DNA of 16,025 nucleotides from Cylindrotheca closterium (lineage: Eukaryota > Bacillariophyta > Bacillariophyceae > Bacillariales > Bacillariaceae): contig CAKOGP040001845.1 in the NCBI GenBank assembly GCA_933822405.4, forward strand, positions 1-16,025. The letters run 5' to 3'. Position 1 is the stretch's first letter, and every line of letters starts with the position of its first letter. The notes under the pieces are model-generated. The model saw nothing but the letters and a program-made list of their open reading frames with translations. It was not told where the DNA came from and searched no databases. The translations under genes were made by a program, and so were the position numbers. Positions 1 through 8,965 of the stretch are shown here, one piece after another.

Positions 1-452
1 ATGAGGAGTTTGAAGCCCTTGATGAAATTCACCAACAGATATCCCTGTCTTGCTCATCAACGGAATCCCCCAGATATAGTACTGCTCAAAAATCTTGTAG
101 AAAAAATATTTGAGAATGGATTTGGCAGTGTTGGAACTGATCTTTCTTCCATGGGCATACTTGGCCAGGGATCTGGCAATATCTTTCTGCTCTCCTTGTC
201 TCAATTGTTTAGGGACTTCTTGCATCCAGTATTCTTTTTGAACACCAAAAAACGAGGTAGTATGTGTCCTTTGCAAGATGAAAACGTTCCAATCATTGCA
301 AGGTATTTGGATCTATAACTATGATAAGCATACACTTGCGGTACTAGGTGCTGACCTGGAATCAATCCAATTTGGTTTAGAGCTTGGAACTGTGTAATTT
401 TGGGATATGAAGCCAAGTACTCCTGATAAACAAATCCAGAACTATACCCCAT
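1..452 (-). pseudogene. Fragment of an unrecognised protein gene, frame-broken, cut by the window edge
   Basis: Two overlapping minus-strand frames look protein-like. The first starts at the ATG at 452, just after an in-frame TGA, and runs to about 201. Its first 55 or so residues (MGYSSGFVYQEYLASYP onward) have a natural composition. The second frame is open from 312 to base 1 (104 codons, no stop) and carries segments such as KEYWMQEVPKQLRQGEQKD and ISSNTAKSILKYFFYKIFEQ, then leaves the window. The two frames are offset by one register and overlap at 312-201, so a single indel in that interval would join them. No convincing GT-AG intron fits there. I recognise no domain. The plus-strand ORF over the same bases (1-318) looks like an antisense shadow. 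It could be a host gene or a remnant of an unknown element. Confidence 0.35.
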
Positions 453-518
453 AGCATAATGAAGTAGCTGATGTCAGAACCTGAACTGTGCTCTTATAAC
501 ATTGTGTTTCTGGCCTCC

Positions 519-779
519 CTTGAGTTTGACACGGGATTCACACAACTGCATCTGTTTGACGCAGGATTGACGCAATTTCTTGAGTTTGACGCGGGATTGA
601 TGCAACTTGCGTCAATTTGACGCTTTGTGCGTCGCGCGTCAACTTGACGCAAACATTTGTGTCAATTTGACTGACGCTGAGATTTGCGTTAATTTGACAC
701 AGATTTGCGTTAATTTGACGCAGGGCATGCCCGTTTTTGCATCAAATTGACGCACAGGCATGCCCGATTTCCACAGTGC
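519..779. repeat. Cluster of TTGACGC half-sites and 15-bp GCGTCAA-N-TTGACGC palindromes
   Basis: Seven exact TTGACGC motifs and several near-matches lie within about 260 bp. Half-sites come first (about 526, 556, 567, 585). Palindromes built as GCGTCAA-N-TTGACGC follow at 609-623 (perfect, GCGTCAATTTGACGC), 636-650 (perfect, centre C), 659-673 (core only), 686-700 (degenerate), 707-721 (one arm altered) and 739-753 (one arm altered). Spacing between palindrome starts is 27, 23, 27, 21 and 32 bp. Two copies of GGCATGCCCG accompany the last ones. The pattern suggests arrayed dimeric protein-binding sites or decayed satellite units. No flanking intact gene tells which. Confidence 0.8.
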
Positions 780-998
780 GCCCACGCTAAAATGGAAATG
801 GACACTTAACATTTTTCAATAAAACCATTTTTAACTATTAACGGACATTTGAATTGTGTGTGTTGCATGTTGTGGTGCGTTCAGCCAAGGGATGGAGGGA
901 CATGGTCGCAGCAACACGGGTAACTTTTTGAAATAGGTGACATGTGGACAGACGGTGTCACGGTTTTTAGCGGGATCTTCTGTCAATTCCCGCCTGAA

Positions 999-1434
999 CC
1001 ATTATTTTGGGTCTGTCCTCCATAAGTGTAGTTTTGTAGTCTGAAAGGATCTGTGATACCCGGCAAAAATTGTTTTGCTGCATATTTTCATGATGTGGTG
1101 TTTGTGGTTCAGGAAGTCTTACGCGATATAAATTGATATTGATTTGTTTCCCATTCAAATAAGGTGGCCTTTGATTTTGATGTGACACTGTCTATATAAT
1201 TATTTCTGTGTATTGTAGGTTTCGTTTGATTTCATAAGATTTGTTGGGTTTTGTTGGGTTTTGTTGGAATTCGTTGGATTTCAATGGTTTTGTTAAAATG
1301 TGCTGCTAGTCAGCCAAAACAGATCAATTCCTGGACAAAATATAGACAAGGAAAACTTGTGACTACCCGCAGATCCTTTCAGAGTACAAAACTAGACGTA
1401 CGGAGGACAGACCACGTACTTCCCAAAATAATGG
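999..1434. repeat. 436-bp unit bounded by long inverted repeats (MITE-like or foldback)
   Basis: The left arm at 999-1053 begins CCATTATTTTGGG and ends CTGAAAGGATCTG. The right arm at 1370-1434 is its reverse complement, with a 10-base insertion (AAGTACGTGG in left-arm orientation) and about four mismatches. The 316-bp interior is AT-rich, has no convincing coding frame and contains a 10-bp tandem repeat. Long inverted repeats around a noncoding core suit a non-autonomous DNA transposon or a foldback element. No clear target-site duplication is visible at either end, so the true termini may lie slightly outside. A transcript across it could form a long hairpin. Confidence 0.6.
1242..1291 (+). 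repeat. Degenerate 10-bp tandem repeat (TGTTGGGTTT), about five copies
   Basis: The first two units, at 1242-1261, are TGTTGGGTTT. They are followed by TGTTGGAATT, CGTTGGATTT and CAATGGTTTT, all in strict 10-base register. It lies inside the inverted-repeat unit. The period equals about one helical turn. Replication slippage is a sufficient explanation. Confidence 0.6.
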
Positions 1435-1725
1435 TCCTCTCAATGTTGACTTGATACAAGAATCAAGAAACATTGTAACAATAACATAAAATGCAGTGTA
1501 CCTCTTGTGGAGGACGCCCAAGCTGACACAATCCAAGGATGACCATGCCCACTGAAAGCAAAGGCGATACATTGGCTTTAGTGTGGAGGCAGACCAAAAA
1601 GCACATTCAGAGCTTTGATTGCAGATTGTACCACTCTTGGAATTTTGTCTTCTTCATACATAATAAATTCCACCAGACGAGCACGTTCTTTACCAGTATG
1701 AATCTTTGTTAACCCTTTTTGCAAA

Positions 1726-1888
1726 AAGTGCCATTTTGGCACTTCGAACCACTGTACATTCTACATACGAGGACCAATATTTTTTGAAAATATGCACCCT
1801 TCGAAGTGCCAAAAAGGCACTTCAAATGGGTTTTGGCCATTTGACTGGCCGGCTTGTTATTTTCATTAAAAGTGCCTAAAAGGCACTT
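1726..1888. repeat. Three AAGTGCC-N5-GGCACTT hairpins with nested inverted repeats
   Basis: Perfect 7-bp stems with 5-base loops occur at 1726-1744 (loop ATTTT), 1804-1822 (loop AAAAA) and 1870-1888 (loop TAAAA). The right half of the first plus its flank, GGCACTTCGAA (1738-1748), is also a perfect 11-bp inverted match to TTCGAAGTGCC (1800-1810). This encloses another perfect stem-loop, ATATTTT-TTG-AAAATAT (1777-1793). The set can therefore fold in mutually exclusive ways. No coding frame accounts for it. Confidence 0.75.
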
Positions 1889-2535
1889 GTCAGAAATCTC
1901 CCAATGTGCGCACAAAATGTATATGGTATTCATGATATATATACTTTTTTTTATAGCTCCAAGGCTTCTCACCAACCAAAGGTGTGCCATAACCCACCCC
2001 AAAAACCAAATTTTGGTTGATCCGCATGCACTGTTACGTATATAGCCCGGCACAGCACTATTACAGTAGTCAACAAGCCATCCAATTGCACACCTAATCT
2101 TTTGTCAATTATTTCATGATGATCATTGTTGTCCGAAATCCAAGCAGCCCAAACTTCTCTGCACTGTCCCTATAGAGTGGCCTCTAAGCCATAGGTTTCT
2201 TCAAGCTCCAAAACAGAACTGAAAGGCACAAACTCTGCACAAGGACTTGACAAGAAAGAATGGGAACATTGTCAAGTCCAACGATACAAGAACAGTGGAA
2301 AGATTGCTCTGTTCATGGAACTGGAATACCCGTTGGTTGGCAGAAGTGTTTCTTTTTGCGGACTCATTTCAGTTCAATATCCCCACTCACCAGTCAACGC
2401 CTTGCATCCAACTAAAGTCCAAAGGTTGAATGATGCTCTGTTGACATTGACTCATTTCTGATATAGCTGATACTAAATGGCATTCAACACTGGCATTCGT
2501 CATTCTACAATCAACCAAAGTAGAGGAAACAATTG
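1889..2535. other. Stretch with no supported gene
   Basis: AT-rich sequence with short, overlapping, uninformative open frames on both strands. A T-rich and TATA-like patch lies near 1936-1952. No RNA gene, promoter architecture or repeat boundary could be supported here. Confidence 0.5.
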
Positions 2536-3027
2536 GATTGATGGGCAGTTTCGTAAATATTCAACTGATGCATCAGAAGATGCTTGTCATTCTCTATTTG
2601 TTACCATCTGCTTCTGCAGTACAGGGCCACTGCAATCATTGTCTCAATTCATTGATTCACTAGTGGGAACAATTTGGTCATGGTTGAGGCATATCTGATG
2701 GGTGAAACTGCAATTGATGGACAGGTTTGTAAATTTTCAACGGATGCTTGTGTTCCATTACTATTGATCATCATGTTTACCATCTGTTTCTGTAGTACAG
2801 GGCCACTAGACTCATTGGTCCACCTCATTGATGCACTAGTGGGAGCGATTGAGTCATGGTTGAAGCATATCTGATGGGTGGAACTGCAATTGATGGACAG
2901 GTTTGTAAATTTTCAACTGATGCTTGTTTTTGGCAGTACAGGGCCACTAGAATTAATGTTTCAATCAAGTAATGTACTAGTTGGAGCAATTGGGCCATGG
3001 TCAAAGCATTTGGATGAGTAGTTGGTG
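2536..3027 (+). repeat. Three tandem, diverged copies of a unit of about 178 bp
   Basis: The copies are at about 2536-2714, 2715-2891 and 2892-3027 (the last shortened). Shared blocks in order are GATGGACAGGTTTGTAAATT (GATGGGCAGTTTCGTAAATA in copy 1), a TTCAAC-GATGCTTGT region, GTACAGGGCCACT, a (C)ACTAGTGGGA block and, in the first two copies, CATATCTGATGGGTG. Copies 1 and 2 translate into similar peptides in the same relative frame, each stopped by the shared TGA in ATCTGATGGG. A continuous repeat protein is therefore not encoded. Copy 3 has a deletion of roughly 40 bp in its middle. This reads as a small minisatellite array. Confidence 0.75.
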
Positions 3028-3465
3028 GCCTCAAAGGAGTATAGGTCCAGAATGAAAATGGTTTCGACAATTTAGTACTTCATGTGATTGATTTGTTAAG
3101 GTATGGAATAAGCCATCAAGGCCAACACCAACATTGCCATCACCATGTTGTCAAATCACTAGTAGCGCATTTGTTTAGACTAGCCTTGTTTTTAAAGCTA
3201 ATGCAAATATTTATGAAATCAAACAAAAAAGTGCTTAGCAGAGCAAAGACATACCGCTCTGTCACCTTACGATACGTGAGATATGTATTATAACTAGTTG
3301 TGAGGTCTCTGGATACCTGTGGGATATAATTGCCAGCTCCTTTCTAGAAACATTATTGGATTCAGCTTTCAACTTATCCTTCTTTGGATTTGAGACCCTC
3401 AGTGGACATGCCAGGTGAAAAGGGGAAGCAAACGGGAATTGTTCAACAATCAGAGGTTGATTGCA
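3028..3465. other. Stretch with no supported gene
   Basis: Unique-looking sequence with only short antisense and sense frames of no recognisable character. I see no RNA gene and no repeat. Confidence 0.45.
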
Positions 3466-4529
3466 TCATGATTGAGTCAGTTGAGGCCTCATTTGGACAT
3501 CAATTACAGCTCTGGCAGTATCAAATACATCAATGAGGCTTTTCGTAGCATAGGATGACTCCACATTTCTTTTGTGAGGTGTATGCCATGCATCTCTTCT
3601 GTTTTTTACCATGATTTTGTAGCTTGACGGATTGATTCTATGAAATTTTGTTGAGGAGGACAACATTTGATAGCAAGCACTTGCTGGCAAATTGTTATTT
3701 TGCCTTTTCCTACTGGTGAATTGTTGCTTTGCTCTGAATTTGATTGCTGGGCTTTGGCCCCTTGGCTATACCTTGAGTTGTTTCCTCCAGCGTCGTCAAT
3801 TCTTGTTGAGCCATTTGTCAAACTCTTGATTTGTTTGGATACGTCGGCAATCTTCTATTGTCACTTGTTTTTCTTCTCTGGACAACTCTTGAAGAGATGA
3901 GGTTGATTGGTGCTATCTGTGTCTCCATCTGTCATCCCAGTAATCTGAAGCGAAGTATGATAAAGAGTACTTACAGTATCCATAGTATGGAGGCTGTCTC
4001 TGTCCCATGCATTGCACCCTGCGTTCTCTCCAAACATAGCTGTAGAAACCATAACACCGTCTATGTCCTTGTGTATGTTGTTAAAGTGAGCGAAGTCCAA
4101 TCTTTGCCTTTTAGTCAGGTGTAGCACAATGGCATTGTACTGGGCTGCTTCTTTTTGATCGCGTTCAGGTAGATTGTAGTCTTCTGCTGTTGGAACTTGA
4201 CCATAGTTTCATAGTGCAGTTCTTGATCTGGACGTGGGAGGTGCAGTTCCAGGCCTTGAAGGCTTGGGAATAAGCAGGGCACGGGACGTTGATTGACTGG
4301 AAGTCTATTGCCGTGCATTTTGAGAAACAGGCGGAACAAGCAGTGAGATTCTTGCCACATTTCATGACCACTAAGGCGCTGGTGACTGGATGTTAATTTT
4401 GCTGCACTTGGAACAAAGTCATGACTTTGGAGTTCCCTCAACAGTTTTCCCGTCATCGCCTCTCTTGGAAACTATGTAGCAACCCACTTCATCTTGGGTG
4501 TCGAACAAAGACCGTTGGTTCGTAACCAT
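3466..4529 (-). pseudogene. Decayed Cys-rich protein gene, possibly with a MYND-type zinc finger
   Basis: Starting at the ATG at 4529-4527 a minus frame reads 36 residues (begins MVTNQRSLFDTQDE) to a TGA at about 4421-4419. Past that stop the same frame continues with LCSKCSKIN. Another frame (4371-4165) gives KCGKNLTACSACFSK, then a Cys/His-containing stretch. CxxC pairs followed by TACSAC and a later SHxxxxxC recall a MYND zinc finger, but the residues are spread over frames, so this is inference. Further protein-like pieces follow: NLPERDQKEAAQYNAIVLHL (about 4170-4110), ELSREEKQVTIEDCRR (about 3890-3840) and a final open frame to the stop at 3466. At least three frame changes and several stops separate them. 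Introns cannot be excluded without transcripts. A TATAAAA lies only about ten bases upstream of the ATG, too close to be its TATA box. Confidence 0.35.
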
Positions 4530-4903
4530 TTGAGCTTTTTATAAAAACAACGTGTCAAAGTTGTCATTTAGATAGAAACTGAAAGATCTACAAGGTGTGA
4601 AGGTATAAGCTTACTTGGACATGGATATAATAGAAAGCAAGGTTGGGGATTGGGTTTGTTTGGATGTGTGTGCATTGCTTCAATAAAAATCAGTGCTGGT
4701 GGTGCTAAACCCTATCTACTTTTCTATTTAGGGAAATATCAAATGGTTCTGTCAGAAAGACAAGCACAATCAATTTTTATTTAACTGCATAGCTAATTGT
4801 TTGATTTCGTTATATACAGAGGAATAGGATCAACATAGACTCTACCGGTACAGACTTTGCTAAGGTTTTCCTATGTGAAGCCTACTTGTTGATGCTTTAC
4901 TCT
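4530..4903. other. Stretch with no supported gene
   Basis: AT-rich, with no open frame of note on either strand. It could be the 5' flank of the decayed minus-strand gene to its left, and it ends at the start of the hexamer/heptamer satellite. No regulatory site could be supported. Confidence 0.45.
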
Positions 4904-5165
4904 AGTAATAGCAATAGCAATAGCAATAGCAATAGCAATACGCAATACGCAATACGCAATACGCAATACGCAATACGCAATACGCAATACGCAATACGCA
5001 ATACGCAATACGCAATAAGCAATACGCAATACGCAATACGCAATACGCAATACGCAATATGCAATACGCAATATGCAATACACAATACTCAATACGCAAT
5101 ACGCAATACGCAATACGCAATACGCAATACGCAATACGCAACAGCAATACGCAACAGCAATACGC
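4904..5165 (+). repeat. Satellite switching from 6-bp (AGCAAT) to 7-bp (ACGCAAT) units
   Basis: Six hexamers run from 4904 to 4939 (the first is AGTAAT). From 4940 to 5142 there are 29 heptamers in perfect register, most of them exact ACGCAAT and all variants single or double substitutions (for example AAGCAAT, ATGCAAT, ACACAAT, ACTCAAT). The right end alternates AGCAAT and ACGCAAC before fading at about 5165. The two units differ by one inserted C. The 7-base period makes every reading frame run through the same cyclic heptapeptide (NTQYAIR on plus, IAYCVLR on minus). This explains the long open frames on both strands, and none is taken as a gene. Confidence 0.95.
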
Positions 5166-5202
5166 AAAAGGGTTAACAAATTGGCAAGATTTGTTTTGGC
5201 TC

Positions 5203-5470
5203 GGTCCTTGCTGCAAAATTTGTATCAGTGATCTCCCCGTATTGCCAAACCGTTTGACTGTTGGATGGGTTCTTGACCATCATCCCGGAAACTTGTCTGG
5301 AAACCGTCTTGAGCCGTCTTAGTTAGTGCGACATGTTGATTCACACATTAGCTCCTTGGTAAATTTACTTGTATATGCCCATCAGTCCTTGCTGCATAAT
5401 TTTTATCAGTAGTCTCCTTGTGTTTCCAAACCGTTTGGTTGTCAAATCGGTTCTGAACAGTCATCCTGGA
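5203..5470 (+). repeat. Two diverged copies of a unit of about 88 bp beside the LTR
   Basis: Copy 1 (about 5203-5290) and copy 2 (about 5384-5470) share GTCCTTGCTGCA, an ATCAGT-TCTCC segment, CCAAACCGTTTG and a CATCC(C/T)GGAA end. They are separated by about 94 bp of unrelated sequence. The retrotransposon LTR begins at 5477, six bases after the end of recognisable copy-2 similarity, so the insertion may have cut this unit. The continuation of copy 1 is not found on the far side of the element. Confidence 0.6.
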
Positions 5471-5476
5471 AGGAAC

Positions 5477-5984
5477 TGTTAGAATAAAGCAAAATGTGCT
5501 CTATCGTGAGTGCCTTTAGCGCTCAGAACAAACTCTCTGCAATCTAAATTCAATATCGACTGTACAACACTTTCACGACAATAGTTCTCCTGTGTCTAGG
5601 TATACTTCAAGTGAAATTGTTCCTATTTGATTAATGTTTGGCTTGAATTGATGATTCAATCACAAAAGTAAGTTCAACAATTTTCCCTTGGAAAATCCCT
5701 TGTTTACAGAACTTGATTCGACCTCTAGGACAATTCTGTGTTGGATGCAGTACTTTGGGACATCTTGTATTATTCCCTACTGCATTGTACACAACATCAA
5801 TATCTCACTTGTATAGGGTCATTCCCTTTTTGTGTGGATGTAGATTGTCCGACAGACTTGCGTCCGGCAAACTTGCGTCAAATCCAGACATCACAATCAA
5901 AGTCCGATCGTACGTGTCGAAAACTTCGTACTTGAATAGTTTCTTTTCAGAACGTAAAAACTCATATTTCGTCATATCCCAACA
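5477..5984 (-). repeat. 3' LTR of the retrotransposon (508 bp)
   Basis: Starts TGTTAGAATAAAG and ends CATATCCCAACA, with TGTT/AACA inverted termini. It is collinear with 11537-12043. About 20 mismatches and one 1-base net indel were counted by hand, giving roughly 96% identity. The bases just inside it (element direction ...GGCAGGATTG before TGTTGGG) are not a good polypurine tract. Short plus-strand ORFs inside the LTR are shared by both copies only because the DNA is repeated. Confidence 0.95.
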
Positions 5985-6094
5985 CAATCCTGCCATTGCG
6001 ACAATCACCATTGGCAGCAATGGGACATGCTCTCATTCACTGTTTATTTTTGTTTTGTATTTTCATTTTTTGAACATATACATACTTGTCTGAC
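5985..6094 (-). other. 3' untranslated interval between pol end and 3' LTR
   Basis: About 110 bases between the last in-frame stop of the RNase H region (TAG at 6097-6095) and the 3' LTR. A polypurine tract next to the LTR would be expected. Only GGCAGGA, a few bases away, is purine-rich. The sequence is otherwise A/T-rich (A-rich on the element strand). Confidence 0.5.
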
Positions 6095-7857
6095 CTAGTC
6101 CTGTGGACCAAGAATCAGATACCTGAACTTGCGAAACTTCTCACCTTGCAATTGCTTAGTCATGAAATCCGCAATCATATTGTCACCCTATTCCCTTTCT
6201 CAACTTGATCTGTGATAAAGAAATAACGAATATTGATAGCTCGGCTTCTTTTGCCTGCGCTCTTGTGCGCTTTTATTATCCTGATACAAGATATTCTTCT
6301 CGATCGGATACCCTTGCCACTCCATGAACAACTTTGTCCATAGTATCATTGTGACAACATTGTCAACAGCAATCAGTTCCGCTTCCACACTGCTTCTGCT
6401 GTTTAGCTTTTGCTTCATTGACATCACTTGAGCTGCACCTCCTCCAAAGGACAGAGTGCCGCCAGTATGGCTCTTGAAATCTGGATGCACCGCAAATGAT
6501 GCGTCGATCATCCATTTCATGACTTGTAGTGATTCTGCAGAAAGTGTCAGGTGATACAATGATGCACAATACAAATATTGCATCATGTGAACACACTTCT
6601 TCCAATCGGACTCTGTAGGTTCTCAAACTCTCAAGGCAAGAATAGTAATCGTTGGATGGATATCCAAACAAGCTCTCTTAGAGACATAAAGTCCCCTTGC
6701 AACAGTAGTATGAAAGATTTGACGGTACTCAGCATTGAGTAACTTTCCTTTCCCGGCTTCCAGTAAATCGTTACCAGCTGGTGTTTCCTGCTTTGAATCC
6801 TTGTTGAGCTTGACAGGAAAATCTTCCAACATGTTCTTGACATAGTCGTCTATGCGGATCTTGAGTTTTCCTTTCACCGAGAAATCCAGAGTCATTCCAA
6901 GATATCTGTGTATCTTTCCTCTGACGATCTTACATGGCTGGATCAAACCATATCTCATGTTCAACCACTCAGCAAATTCGTCATTTACTTTCGGATCCAT
7001 GTGACTTGACATAAGATCGTCAACTGATAGTTTGCTGTTTTTCAGTAACAACTTTGTTAGCAACACACGGGTCATACGGATTGAAAACAAATCCCTTTGC
7101 CTCCAAATCACTTCAAAATTGATTATAGAATAGGATGTTCGATTGCAACATCCCATATATAGCACGCAGTACCCGCACATAGACTACTCGCTTTCCGTTC
7201 TCTAATACAACGTATTCGCGATACTCTGGGGCCATGTCAATCAATATCTGGACCATCATGCCAGTGATTTTCATGTAGACGCGATCTTCTCCTTCCTTAG
7301 CATCAGGCATATAAGTTTGAATCTCTACCTTCGTGTGCATCAATAACACAAGTAGTGGTGATTGCTTCCTGCGAGGCAGTGGGACTAGCAGTGTCCTCAC
7401 ACAATAACCATTCACAAGTTCCATTGCCTTGGAATACTAGGCGACCTTTAATTGTCTTTTCGAATTGCTTCTCCGCAAGTAACATCATCGCTGATTGGGC
7501 CTTCTTTCGCTCAGACGCGGACATGTCTTTAACAAATTCAGGAGTGAAACAATCTCTCAGAAGCATTTGTCTCAATTCCTTATGCACAGCATCCTTTCCA
7601 TCGTCACCGAACTTCTTCAGTCCTTGGTTGATGTAATAATGTTGAATGAAGCTCAGACCTTCATCAGTATCAAACTTGGCTTTGATCTGCATCATGCAAC
7701 GAGCGATCAGAATAGCATCGTGCTCTTCATATTCAGCTTTCATCTCATTCCCAATCTGTTGGAAAACATAGATTGTGCTGTGCTTCAAGGATAGCTTTAC
7801 TGTCTTTAGTACTGCGACTTCCTTCGTTGGTACAAATACCAGATTATAACTTGTTCT
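6095..7857 (-). pseudogene. pol: Reverse transcriptase-RNase H part of copia pol, broken
   Basis: The frame opens at 7857 and runs to a TGA near 7303 (RT N-terminus, with KKFGDDGKDAVHKELRQ and a degraded fingers region). A second frame at 7424-7113 carries YMPDAKEGEDRV and RAIYGMLQSNILFY. A third, 7180-6200, carries the catalytic VDDLMSSH (YxDD-type box), GKIHRYLGMTLDFS, and RNase H motifs WMIDASFAVHP (Asp), RSSVEAEL (Glu) and YQDNKSA (Asp). The usual tail after a further shift, with IADFMTK, ends in a TAG at 6095. RT motif A, expected just before YMPDAKEG, is missing, which removes the first catalytic Asp. A few residues before VDD are also lost. In-frame TGAs lie at 7115-7113 and 6625-6623. 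At 6625 the family normally has Arg (RV-R-EP), consistent with CGA to TGA. The enzyme cannot be functional. Confidence 0.9.
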
Positions 7858-7903
7858 TCAACGGTTTCAACTCTCTTTCTCGATGCTTGCGTCTTGTCGC
7901 AAC

Positions 7904-8965
7904 TCAATTCTTGTTCTTATTGGCAGAACTGCCACTCCTGCTTGAAGGCCATTCTCTTGGTTTCTTTGGAACTTGAGAAAGGTTCAGCCCAGACATTGCA
8001 GCTTGCGCATACGTATGCTCAGATCAAGTGACTTTTGCTACTTGAGGCTCTTCAGGCTCAAATACAATCTCTTCTTCTGGCGGCTCTTGTAGGTCCTCCA
8101 GATCAGTAACAAGGCTCCCAATATCATCGGTCCCTCTATCGACATCTTCTTGATGGTGATCCAAATTGGCCACAATAGGTTCTTCCTCTTCATCGCCTTC
8201 ATCACCCGAATCGTCGTCTGACTCATAGTCATCATCCCCTTGGAATCTGACAGTGAGTTCCGGCATATCATCGACATCATTGTCTGCATCTGCCAAGAGC
8301 TCTTCTCTTTCGGAGTCATTGATATCATTGAATTGTCCACGTAGATTGAAATCACGTTCATCTTCATCTTCAGGTTCATAGTCCTGATCAAAGGCTTCTT
8401 CTAAGTAACCTTGTTCCGTGTCATCCACTCCTGCAATTTGATTGCCATCTTGAAATGTCTCCAAATCTCTCTTCTTATCAAAGAACTTCATGGAAGTAAC
8501 ACCTTCGGCAGCAGCCCAAGCTTCAACACGCTGGATTACTTGATCGGTAACGGGTAGTACAACAACCTTGGGTCGGGAAATCATCTTCTTAGTATTGAGG
8601 TTGAGCACTTGGTGCCCAGTACGTTGTCCCTTTGTAGGTTCAATGTAAATTGCTTCGATACTTCGGGGTTCCATCGAATTGTTGGAATCCGTCCCAATTG
8701 CATGAACATATTGTCCAAGTTCAGCAACCATGTCACTCTTGTAGTTGATATTGACATTATCAATGAGTTGCTGCGGACTGAAATGTGATGAGATACTGTC
8801 TTTCTGGGGAAAGACATTCAATAGCTCGGCGGCTCGACGTCCAAGACATTCAGTGATCACTTTTGGAACCACTTTGTAGGGTAATTGTGCAAGAGCTACT
8901 CTGACTCTTTTTTTCAACGCCCTATTGTTTTGCTCAGCGGTAGGCTCGTGGTCTCCAGCTGCAGT
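7904..8965 (-). pseudogene. pol: Integrase C-terminal part and acidic linker of copia pol (block E)
   Basis: Protein similarity to the element family begins around HEPTAEQNNRALKKRV (about 8948), the segment that holds the integrase catalytic Glu. It continues through the LPYK, LLNVFP and HFSPQQLIDN stretches typical of the integrase C-terminal region. An extended acidic linker follows (many Asp/Glu runs, about 8380-8060). A TGA at 8026-8024 interrupts it. The same frame continues 39 codons (AQAAMSGLNLSQVPKKPREW) to a second TGA at 7906-7904. The open frame extends artificially upstream to 9139, but bases above about 8965 are antisense to block D and are not part of this protein. The first two catalytic Asp residues lie in block B on the other strand. 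Confidence 0.85.

Noticed and set aside
599..760. CRISPR-like array
   Set aside because: Spacers are short (about 6-17 bp) and irregular, the repeats are palindromes of 15 bp, and the context is eukaryotic.
2477..2874. Two consecutive plus ORFs with similar peptides, as a small gene family
   Set aside because: They track the 178-bp tandem repeat, end in the same repeated TGA, and have no promoter or independent support.
4871..5322. Long overlapping ORFs on both strands across the satellite (for example 102-104 residues on minus, 96 on plus)
   Set aside because: They exist only because a 7-base unit without stops is open in every frame. The peptides are cyclic repeats of one heptapeptide and have no gene context.
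5713..6093. Plus-strand ORF of 126 residues, with a related one at 11772-12401
   Set aside because: Both lie largely in the LTRs and are similar because the LTR is duplicated. They run antisense to the element, and outside the LTR the two sequences differ completely.
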